6,865 nucleotides of DNA from NCBI GenBank assembly GCA_041686915.1, contig JAWLDB010000148.1:1-6865 (forward strand). The letters run 5' to 3'. This stretch comes from JAWLDB01 sp041686915 (GTDB lineage Bacteria > Bacillota > UBA994 > UBA5500). Below the pieces are notes generated by a model. It saw nothing but the letters and a program-made list of their open reading frames with translations, did not search any database and was not told where the DNA came from. How positions within the stretch are numbered: the stretch's first letter is position 1; every line of letters begins with the position of its first letter. Position numbers and translations under genes: made by a program. Shown here in pieces: positions 1-5,190 of the stretch.

Positions 1-321
1 CAGTATGGCCAGTGTCCAAAGCACAGCCCCCTCCACTACCGCTGGCAACCTGGTTGGCAGGATAGTCAGGTCACCCGCCATGCCAACAGCGTAAGCCGCT
101 GCGAAGAGAGAGACGGCAGTAACCGGAGAGCAGAGAACGGCGAGCGTCAGGGAAGCCAAGGCGTATGCTGTTGTCCCTTCGGCAAAGTGGGCAGCCAGAT
201 TGTTGCGACCGACCAGCCTATCAACCTCCAAATCTTGCGCATCATCCATTAAGCGAATGGTCCAACCAACTAGCACAACAGCGGCCATGCGCAATAGCAG
301 GCTATAAACTACGGGCCACAA
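1..321 (-). CDS. Multi-pass membrane protein with UbiA-like DDxxDxxxD motif (C-terminus beyond window)
   Basis: The reading frame enters from the overlapping GTPase gene and is open to the window edge, giving the first 107 residues. I chose the TTG at 321-319 because a GGGAGGTG Shine-Dalgarno lies 7 bases upstream inside the GTPase gene, and an in-frame TGA just before it rules out a longer start. Visible features are a hydrophobic segment at about residues 3-22, then an acidic motif with D26, D27, D30, D34 and R35, then a long hydrophobic region at about 50-82 and another beginning near 98. The spacing resembles the first Mg-diphosphate-binding motif of UbiA prenyltransferases (NDxxDxxxD), though it lies closer to the N-terminus than usual. 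I do not recognise the family with certainty, and a prenyltransferase role is inference. The 20-bp overlap with the GTPase suggests translational coupling. Confidence 0.6.
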   Translation of the reverse strand, partial: MWPVVYSLLLRMAAVVLVGWTIRLMDDAQDLEVDRLVGRNNLAAHFAEGTTAYALASLTLAVLCSPVTAVSLFAAAYAVGMAGDLTILPTRLPAVVEGAVLWTLAIL

Positions 322-892
322 CGGCTTTCACCTCCCGGAAGCCGCGCTTTTCCGTTGCTGAGATAGGTAGCACCAGCTGCGAAGGGAACTGGGCCCTTAT
401 TCTTTCCAAACCATCGCGTGCCCCGGCCAGGTCCATTTTATTGGCCAAAATGAAGTATCCGCCCCTGGTTTCGGCAAACCGGGCTATCTGCCGGTCAACT
501 TCGCCGACCGCGCCTGGACTGGATGCATCAATGACGTGCAGCACCAGCGACGCCGCCCTGATGGCAAGCAACGTCTGCGCCACCGCCTTACGCACTTGCT
601 CCTCACTCGCAATGCCGTCTGCGAAACCACTGCTGTCCGTCATCACCACTCGTTTTTTTGCCTTCCCTGCTTTGATGTCCAGCTCCATCGATTGCAGACA
701 CCGCGTCGTATGTGGTCCCTGTCCAACCAGCTCAATGCGGGCCGTGGACAGAGTAAAACCTTGTCTGGTGGAGAAACCATCCGGGTAGTTGAAGATGATA
801 TCCACTTTATCCGCCCCCAGATAGTCGGCAAAGTTGAGCACAAAGGCAGTTTTGCCTACGTTTGTTCTGCCAATCACCAGTGCTTGTTTCAT
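302..892 (-). CDS. Small TEES-type GTPase (Era/EngB-like fold), 196 aa
   Basis: This is a single-domain GTPase. The P-loop is GRTNVGKT at residues 8-15, the G3 motif is DSSG at 86-89, the G4 guanine-specificity motif is NKMD at 151-154, and a G5-like SAT is at 178-180. The order and spacing fit the TrmE-Era-EngA-EngB-Septin superfamily, but no KH, second GTPase or other extra domain is present, so it is not Era or Der. It should bind and hydrolyse GTP in the cytoplasm; its target is unknown. A GTG at 937 would add 15 residues, but it has no Shine-Dalgarno site, whereas ATG 892-890 follows AGGGGAG by 9 bases and starts directly at the first beta strand, so I use the ATG. Its 3' end overlaps the membrane-protein gene by 20 bp, which makes that protein its most likely partner or anchor. 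Confidence 0.85.
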   Translation of the reverse strand: MKQALVIGRTNVGKTAFVLNFADYLGADKVDIIFNYPDGFSTRQGFTLSTARIELVGQGPHTTRCLQSMELDIKAGKAKKRVVMTDSSGFADGIASEEQVRKAVAQTLLAIRAASLVLHVIDASSPGAVGEVDRQIARFAETRGGYFILANKMDLAGARDGLERIRAQFPSQLVLPISATEKRGFREVKAVVARSL

Positions 893-1072
893 CTGTGCTC
901 TCTCCCCTTTCCCCGTAGCTGTTAACGTCTTCTTCACCTATGCTTATGCAAGCTTGTTGCTGTTTAATTGTCAAGCAACAGATAGAGAGCTGACAATAAT
1001 CCCATAGATTACTGCTAGCCACTAATGCATTGGGAAAGATAGAAGTAGGACAAAAAAGCGAGGTGTTACAAG
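893..1072. promoter_or_regulatory. Divergent control region with overlapping promoters and two interleaved inverted repeats
   Basis: This gap separates the minus-strand GTPase from the plus-strand peroxiredoxin. A minus-strand TTGACA (974-969) is followed at 17 bp by a weak TTGCAT (951-946). A plus-strand TTGTCA (968-973) is followed at 18 bp by GACAAT (992-997). The two -35 boxes occupy the same bases, so the two promoters would exclude each other. Two perfect 7-bp inverted repeats overlap them: TGTTGCT/AGCAACA (955-961/974-980) and ATTGTCA/TGACAAT (967-973/991-997). They could be operators, but no PerR box or other named operator is recognisable. The stretch from 998 to the ribosome site would be an untranslated leader of the peroxiredoxin mRNA. 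Promoter calls are by eye. Confidence 0.35.
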
Positions 1073-1666
1073 ATGTTTCCGACCGTCGGTGGAGATGCGC
1101 CTGCCTTCAGCACCGAGGTTTACTTCCAGGGACAAAGCACCCAGTTGAGTTCAGATCAACTGCAGGGCAAGTGGTATGTGCTCTACTTCTACAGTGGTGA
1201 TTTTACCTTCGTCTGACCTACCGAAATTGCAGCGATAGCCGTGCGCTATCCTGAACTGCAGCGGCTGGGCGTGGAAGTGATTGGCGCTAGTGTCGATAAT
1301 GTCTATACCCATAAGATATGGGAGCAAACCGAGCTCTCAAAGATGACCGGAGGTACGCTCCCGTTCCCTCTTGCTGCCGACAGGGGTGGGCATTTGGGTA
1401 GTCTGTATGGTGTCTACGACCAGCAACAAGGGGTAAATCAACGGAGTCATTTCCTGGTGGACCCAAGTGGCAAGGTGCAGCTAGCCTGCCTTTTCCCATC
1501 AGCGGTGGGCAGAGGCGTAGAGGAGCTAGTCCGTTTGATTAAGGCTTGCCAGGAACAACAAGCTACAGGAGGGCAAATGCCCGCAAACTGGCAGCCGGGG
1601 GTAGCAACCCTCCCTGGTGATATGGCCAGCACAGGTTATGTATGGAAAATCTGGAAGGCGAGGTGA
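1073..1666 (+). CDS. Selenocysteine-containing peroxiredoxin, AhpC/Prx1 type (TGA 1214-1216 read as Sec48)
   Basis: The enzyme reduces hydrogen peroxide and organic hydroperoxides. The frame runs from ATG 1073 (GAGGTG upstream) to TGA 1666 with one internal TGA, giving 197 residues, a normal length for AhpC/Prx1. The internal TGA is codon 48, exactly the peroxidatic position of the family motif DFTFVCPTE. The other catalytic residues are present: T45 in the motif and R124 in NQRSHFLVD. Family homology continues in the same frame on both sides (FYSGDFTFV before, then PTEI, GASVDNVYTHKIW and PANWQPG after), so there is no frameshift. A SECIS-like hairpin follows. The resolving cysteine of the usual VCPANW motif is Met169; the only cysteines are C139 and C159. 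This suggests a 1-Sec mechanism or reduction through another thiol. A false TGA from a TGC/TGT codon is the alternative, but the hairpin argues against it. Annotation that stops at TGA would leave only 1241-1666 or a pseudogene. Confidence 0.88.
1214..1253 (+). promoter_or_regulatory. Sec UGA codon and bacterial SECIS-like hairpin
   Basis: TGA at 1214-1216 is followed by a hairpin at 1230-1253. The upper stem GATAGC/GCTATC (1234-1239/1245-1250) is a perfect 6 bp. The loop is CGTGC (1240-1244), with G as its second base. C1233 bulges, and three more pairs follow (1230-1232 with 1251-1253). There are 13 bases between the TGA and the stem and 23 between the TGA and the loop. Bacterial SECIS elements recognised by SelB sit immediately downstream of the UGA inside the coding region, have a short apical loop with a G near its 5' side, and place that loop roughly 16-37 bases from the UGA; this one fits. 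SelB and the other Sec machinery genes are not in the window. Confidence 0.75.
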
Positions 1667-1671
1667 AAAGC

Positions 1672-2046
1672 ATGAAGCGGATGTTGCTGACCACGTTGCT
1701 GCTAGTGCCTCTGCTCGCACTAGCCCCCGTTGAAACAGCCGGAGCTTGTCAAGTGCCTGAGCCTGGACTCAAGCTCTATCAAGAGATGCTAGTGACCAGC
1801 CTCGATGCCCAGCTGAACATCATCATCCAAGACTACTATGGCGAGTCGGTGCAATACGACCTGCAGGATGTCAAGATCCTGGACGTAAAACGTCATGATG
1901 CTCATAGCTTTGATATCAAGCTGGAGGTAGAGGTGTTCAACAGCTCGCAAGTGAAGCTGGGTGTTGAACAAATTACCTTCCATCTGGAGCCGGGCATGGT
2001 TGAACTGCTGAACTATCACCACTTGAAAAGCTATCCCAAACCATAA
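1672..2046 (+). CDS. Secreted DUF3888-family protein, 124 aa
   Basis: The N-terminus is a signal peptide: two basic residues (K2, R3), a leucine-rich core to about residue 20, and a likely cleavage site at AGA before C26. That cysteine is the only one, but the bases of a proper lipobox are not met (ETAGAC, with a Glu close by), so export by signal peptidase I is more likely than lipidation. The mature part has LYQEMLVTSL, then IQDYYGESVQYDL, then VKILDVKR, and ends with FHLEPGMVELLNYHHLKSYP; this layout matches DUF3888, a small exported family of Bacillus and clostridia with no known function. I start at ATG 1672 because GAGGTG lies 6 bases upstream, overlapping the stop of the peroxiredoxin gene. 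The 5-bp gap makes the two genes almost certainly one operon, ended by the terminator at 2069-2094. Confidence 0.8.
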   Translation: MKRMLLTTLLLVPLLALAPVETAGACQVPEPGLKLYQEMLVTSLDAQLNIIIQDYYGESVQYDLQDVKILDVKRHDAHSFDIKLEVEVFNSSQVKLGVEQITFHLEPGMVELLNYHHLKSYPKP

Positions 2047-2068
2047 TGTAATGTGCATTGGTAACAGA

Positions 2069-2094
2069 AAAAGCCGGCCTCGTGGCCGGCTTTT
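2069..2094. terminator. Bidirectional rho-independent terminator
   Basis: An 11-bp perfect stem (2069-2079 with 2084-2094, core GCCGGCC/GGCCGGC) closes a TCGT loop, with A and T runs on its two sides. It ends the peroxiredoxin-DUF3888 operon on the plus strand. Read on the minus strand it also has a T-rich tail and can back up termination of the threonine dehydrogenase gene. Confidence 0.9.
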
Positions 2095-2114
2095 GTGCGA
2101 AGAAAGACAGTAAA

Positions 2115-2139
2115 CAAAGGCCCCCATAGGGAGCCTTTG
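2115..2139 (-). terminator. Probable terminator of the threonine dehydrogenase gene
   Basis: CAAAGGC/GCCTTTG (2115-2121/2133-2139) pairs, then one C/A mismatch, then CCC/GGG around an ATA loop. It begins 11 bp past the dehydrogenase stop codon. On the minus strand it is followed by TTTACTG, a modest T tract, so it may act together with the stronger hairpin at 2069-2094. Confidence 0.6.
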
Positions 2140-2150
2140 AATGTGACTGA

Positions 2151-3101
2151 TTATACGTTGAGCTTCTGCTTCAGCTTGGCCAGCATGTCTGTAGTCATGG
2201 AAGCCAGGTTGTACTGCGGATTCCATCCCCATTCATCGCGGGCAGCACTGTCATCCAGCGAGTTAGGCCAAGAGTCAGCAATCTTCTGGCGAACTGGATC
2301 CACATTGTAATCCATTGTGAACTCTGGGATGTGTTTCTTAATCTCGGCAGCGATATGCTCCGGAGCGAAACTCATGGCTGTGATGTTAAAGGCGTTGCGA
2401 TGTACCAGCTTGTTGGAGTCTGCTTCCATCAGCTGATGGATAGCCATCAACGCATCCGGCATGTACATCATATCCATGCGAGTACCTTCGCCGATGTAAG
2501 ATGTATAAGCTTTCTGCTTCAGTGCTTCGTAATAAATATGTACAGCGTAGTCTGTTGTGCCGCCACCAGGCAGTGTCTCATAAGAGATCAGGCCAGGGAA
2601 GCGAACTCCGCGTGTATCCAAACCATATTTCTGATAGTAGTAATCACATAGCAGTTCGCCTGCCACCTTAGTCACACCGTACATAGTGGTTGGGCGTTGC
2701 AAGGTATCCTGGGGAGTGTTATCCGGTGGTGTGGATGGGCCGAAAGCGGCGATCGAGCTTGGGGTAAACACGGCAGCATTCAGTTCGCGGCCGACCTCCA
2801 AAACGTTGAACAATCCGCCCATATTGATATCCCAGGCCAGATGTGGCTTGGCTTCGCCTACTGCCGACAAGATGGCGGCCAAATGCACAACCTGGTTAAC
2901 TCCGTGTTTCTTGACTGCATCTGCAATCTGCTGCGGCTTGGTGACATCGATGATCTCATAGGCGCCGCCCTTAAGTGCTTCCGGAACTTCCTCACGGATG
3001 TCGCTCGCAATTACGTTGTCTTGTCCGTAGATGTTGCGCAGGTAAAGGGTCAGTTCAGAACCGATCTGGCCCAGCGCACCGGTAATCAGGATCTTCTTCA
3101 C
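2151..3101 (-). CDS. tdh: NAD-dependent L-threonine 3-dehydrogenase, SDR/epimerase type, 316 aa
   Basis: It should oxidise L-threonine to 2-amino-3-ketobutyrate with NAD+, the first step of threonine breakdown to glycine and acetyl-CoA. The N-terminus is a Rossmann dinucleotide site (TGALGQIG, residues 7-14). The extended-SDR catalytic set is visible: Ser115/Ser116 in TPSS, then Tyr141 and Lys145 in MYGVTK. PGGGTTDYAVHIYYEAL from residue 178 is typical of the epimerase-like threonine dehydrogenases and separates them from UDP-sugar epimerases. This is the SDR form, unrelated to the zinc Tdh of E. coli. I use GTG 3101-3099, which follows GGAGG by 8 bases; a TTG 15 bases further upstream would overlap that ribosome site. 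No glycine C-acetyltransferase (kbl) gene lies beside it. A -10 box at 3165-3170 suggests its own promoter downstream of the phosphatase gene. Confidence 0.85.
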   Translation of the reverse strand: MKKILITGALGQIGSELTLYLRNIYGQDNVIASDIREEVPEALKGGAYEIIDVTKPQQIADAVKKHGVNQVVHLAAILSAVGEAKPHLAWDINMGGLFNVLEVGRELNAAVFTPSSIAAFGPSTPPDNTPQDTLQRPTTMYGVTKVAGELLCDYYYQKYGLDTRGVRFPGLISYETLPGGGTTDYAVHIYYEALKQKAYTSYIGEGTRMDMMYMPDALMAIHQLMEADSNKLVHRNAFNITAMSFAPEHIAAEIKKHIPEFTMDYNVDPVRQKIADSWPNSLDDSAARDEWGWNPQYNLASMTTDMLAKLKQKLNV

Positions 3102-3164
3102 GGCATAGTCCTCCAATCGTTAATGCATCCATCTTTTTCTGCTCGTGAAAGCAGGTACAAGCAT

Positions 3165-3170
3165 ATTATA
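3165..3170 (-). promoter_or_regulatory. Perfect TATAAT -10 box upstream of tdh
   Basis: A minus-strand TATAAT lies about 65 bp before the tdh start, in the 111-bp gap after the phosphatase gene. No good -35 is visible at 16-18 bp (GCCAGA or TGCCAG), so the promoter may be weak or activator-dependent. The leader between it and the start contains a small 5-bp hairpin (3139-3154). Confidence 0.4.
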
Positions 3171-3212
3171 ACGCACTTCGGCCGATTTCTGGCACTGAAA
3201 ACGCAAAATCTT

Positions 3213-3746
3213 CTATTCAGTGTCTTCCAGCTGATATTGGACAATCTGACAGTTATCAATACGTTGCCCGGTTAACGCATAGATTACCATACCGTGAGCA
3301 ACCACTGCTATCGGCAGGACCCCACCATACTTCTGCAACACGACCATCACTCGCTGCCGGACTTGGGATAATGGTTCCCACGAACGGACTTCCCCAGCCG
3401 GCCACTCGCCGGCGTGGTTGTGCATTTCTTCTGCCTGAAGGCCGACGAAGGCTGTGTTGTCGTATGTGCACTGCAGGTCAGGTAACCACTCGTGCAGATC
3501 AAACTCCACCGTGAGTGGCGCCTGCAACGCGGACGAGATGATATGTGCCGTTTCCATTGCCCTGGTCATCGGAGAAACGATAATCTTACCGACACCATAG
3601 CCAGCAAGCTCTATGGCGGCAGTCTGCGCTTGTTCTCGGCCACGGTCAGTCAGGGGTACCATGTCGCGCATTCCGCCTCTTAAACGGCGTTTTTCTGCCA
3701 GGTCATACTGTGCTTCACCGTGTCTTACCAAATATATATGGGTCAT
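3213..3746 (-). CDS. Histidine phosphatase family protein (phosphoglycerate mutase-like), 177 aa
   Basis: The protein opens with THIYLVRHGEAQ, whose His9 is the phosphorylated catalytic residue of branch-1 histidine phosphatases. The other catalytic positions are present: Arg8, Arg62 in SPMTRAMETA, Glu86 in LHEW and the second His151 in VVAHGM. The length is typical of the small single-domain members (GpmB/CobC/PhoE-like), which dephosphorylate diverse small molecules in the cytoplasm. Substrate cannot be set from the sequence, and no cobalamin genes are nearby to support CobC. I start at ATG 3746-3744, right before the first beta strand and after a GGGAGGGAAGGAAG ribosome site; an in-frame ATG at 3770 would lie upstream of that site. 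It is divergent from the MFS gene and probably separately transcribed from tdh. Confidence 0.85.
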   Translation of the reverse strand: MTHIYLVRHGEAQYDLAEKRRLRGGMRDMVPLTDRGREQAQTAAIELAGYGVGKIIVSPMTRAMETAHIISSALQAPLTVEFDLHEWLPDLQCTYDNTAFVGLQAEEMHNHAGEWPAGEVRSWEPLSQVRQRVMVVLQKYGGVLPIAVVAHGMVIYALTGQRIDNCQIVQYQLEDTE

Positions 3747-3768
3747 ACTTCCTTCCCTCCCCATCACC

Positions 3769-3798
3769 ATAGTACTACATTAACTGATAATCCCTCAA
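3769..3798 (-). promoter_or_regulatory. Candidate promoter of the histidine phosphatase gene
   Basis: Minus-strand TTGAGG (3798-3793) and TACTAT (3774-3769) are separated by 18 bp and would leave a leader of about 15-20 bases before the ATG. The call is by eye and each box has two mismatches or fewer. Confidence 0.35.
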
Positions 3799-3884
3799 AG
3801 TGCTTATACAATTGGGGCATGATAAATTCCCACCATTGTTTCCTGCGACTGTCTAGTACTTCGACCGCAAAAGGAGTACAATCT

Positions 3885-3908
3885 ATGCATGACAATCGTT
3901 CCATATAG
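3885..3908 (+). CDS. Possible 7-codon leader peptide (MHDNRSI) before the MFS exporter
   Basis: An ATG at 3885 follows AAAAGGAG by 8 bases and is read for seven codons to TAG 3906-3908, 22 bases before the exporter ATG. The ribosome site is as good as those of the real genes here. GTACT (3856-3860) can pair with AGTAC at 3875-3879, covering the leader ribosome site, or with AGTAC at 3923-3927, next to the exporter ribosome site. Such a pair could support translational attenuation, as in several drug-inducible resistance genes. This is a pattern, not a proven gene; seven-codon frames arise by chance. Confidence 0.3.
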   Translation: MHDNRSI

Positions 3909-3930
3909 ACATCCGGGGAGGTAGTACAGA

Positions 3931-5133
3931 ATGGAACTATGGAAGCGCAACTTACTAGTACTATGGGTAGGCACAGTCTTTGGCGGTATCTCCTTTTCGC
4001 TGGTCAGCCCTTTTCTACCAACGCTGCTGCAGCAGGTGGGTGTGACGGAGAACCTGGAAGTGTGGTCTGGTTGGGCTTTTGCGGCCACATTCTACACCAG
4101 CGCAGTGCTTGCACCTGTATGGGGAGCTCTGGCTGACAAGTACGGCCGAAAGCCGCAGTTAATCCGGGCAGGTGTCGGCATAGGTATCACCTATATGCTG
4201 ATGGCCTTTGCCAAGAGCCCGATGCAGGTAGTCTTCCTGCGGTTGCTGTTGGGTGTTTTCAATGGCTTTATCCCTACTGCTATTGCCATGGTTGCCATTA
4301 ACACTCCGGAAGAGCACATGGGTAGCGCCTTAGGCACAATCCAGACCGGGGGGGCCTTCGGCACAGTGCTAGGGCCGCTCGTGGGCGGTTACCTCAGCCA
4401 TTACCTCGGTGTCAAGCCCACTCTCCTCTTGGCCGGCGCCAGCCTGTTCGCGGCTACTATTATCTGTACGGTAGGCACCACTGAGACGAACAAGGGTGAC
4501 CGTACGCTGAAGATCAACATCATTGGGGATGTGCGACAGGCAGTGAGCAATCCACTGCTGCTGCAGATGTTTACGCTCGTAATGATTTTCAGCCTCTCAT
4601 TTATGATCATTCAGCCCGTCCTACCGCTTTTCATCGGTCAGCTGGTTGGTGAGGGGGATGCTTCAGTACCTACTGGTATCATCTTCTCGATAGCTGGCAT
4701 GGCAACAGTCCTGGCAGCTCCGCGCTGGGGCAGGCTTGGACAGCAGAAGGGTTACACCCGGGTTCTGCGCACGGGTTTGCTCGGAGCAATGATAGTGAGC
4801 TTTGTTTTGGCACTGGCCCGTAGTCTTTATTTCCTCGGTGGGCTGCGCTTTGCATTCGGTCTGTTCATGGCGGCGGTCATGCCGGCAACTAATGCGATCA
4901 TCGCTAGATCGGTAGACGGTAGCTTCCGCAGTCGGGCTCTCAGCTTAAGCAATAGTTTTGGTCAGGTGGGCGGTGCCATTGGACCAGTGCTAGGAGGCTA
5001 CATTGGCCAAATGTTTGGCTTACCGGTGGTCTTCGCAGTCATGGGCGTGTTCCTGGGGGTGATCGTCTTCTGGATGCAGAACAAAATGTGGGACAGTGTT
5101 CCGGCTAAGGCGGAGGGAACGGTGGCTAGCTAA
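3931..5133 (+). CDS. MFS drug exporter, DHA1 family, MdtG-like, 400 aa
   Basis: This is a 12-helix major facilitator, predicted to export drugs or other small organic compounds from the inner membrane using the proton gradient. Signature motifs are in place: motif A GALADKYGRK at 65-74 in the loop after helix 2, a motif-B Arg in FLRLLLG near 104, and the glycine-rich motif-C region TGGAFGTVLGPLVGG near 139-153, which marks drug/H+ antiporters. A hydrophilic centre (about 184-206) divides the two six-helix halves, and the C-terminal half repeats the glycine-rich pattern near 347-359 (GQVGGAIGPVLGG). The N-terminal half resembles E. coli MdtG, but the substrate is unknown. The start follows GGGGAGGT by 8 bases. 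A TACAAT at 3877-3882 could be a -10 box but lacks a good -35. The gene ends at a strong terminator. Confidence 0.85.
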   Translation: MELWKRNLLVLWVGTVFGGISFSLVSPFLPTLLQQVGVTENLEVWSGWAFAATFYTSAVLAPVWGALADKYGRKPQLIRAGVGIGITYMLMAFAKSPMQVVFLRLLLGVFNGFIPTAIAMVAINTPEEHMGSALGTIQTGGAFGTVLGPLVGGYLSHYLGVKPTLLLAGASLFAATIICTVGTTETNKGDRTLKINIIGDVRQAVSNPLLLQMFTLVMIFSLSFMIIQPVLPLFIGQLVGEGDASVPTGIIFSIAGMATVLAAPRWGRLGQQKGYTRVLRTGLLGAMIVSFVLALARSLYFLGGLRFAFGLFMAAVMPATNAIIARSVDGSFRSRALSLSNSFGQVGGAIGPVLGGYIGQMFGLPVVFAVMGVFLGVIVFWMQNKMWDSVPAKAEGTVAS

Positions 5134-5144
5134 CTGTACAGAGG

Positions 5145-5190
5145 TATAGCAAAAACAGGTCTACCAAGGCGGTAGACCTTTTTTGCTATA
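5145..5190. terminator. Long-stem bidirectional terminator between the exporter and spoVK
   Basis: TATAGCAAAAA (5145-5155) and AGGTCTACC (5157-5165) pair with GGTAGACCT (5171-5179) and TTTTTGCTATA (5180-5190). The result is a 20-bp stem with one bulged C (5156) and an AAGGC loop. The A and T runs work in both directions. The last five bases lie inside the spoVK coding end, so its stop codon is part of the stem. Confidence 0.92.

Noticed and set aside
165..925. Plus-strand open frames of 129-207 codons opposite the GTPase
   Set aside because: They are antisense to a gene with complete GTPase motifs, lack ribosome sites and show no recognisable domain.
1214..1216. TGA read as tryptophan (alternative genetic code)
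   Set aside because: TGG serves for Trp throughout, TGA ends the same gene at 1664-1666 and the YdeI-like gene at 6339-6337, and Trp at the catalytic position would make no sense.
1073..1666. Peroxiredoxin as a pseudogene or frameshifted gene
   Set aside because: There is one frame throughout, all other conserved positions are intact, and the single stop falls exactly on the catalytic residue with a hairpin behind it.
3100..3108. Two-codon frame ATG-CCG-TGA overlapping the tdh GTG start
   Set aside because: Its ATG is only 3 bases from the GGAGG that fits the GTG start; it is a by-product of the sequence ACTATGCCGTGA.
3139..3154. CTGCT/AGCAG hairpin in the tdh leader as a terminator or riboswitch
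   Set aside because: The stem is only 5 bp and has no T tract on the minus strand, and no known riboswitch pattern is present.
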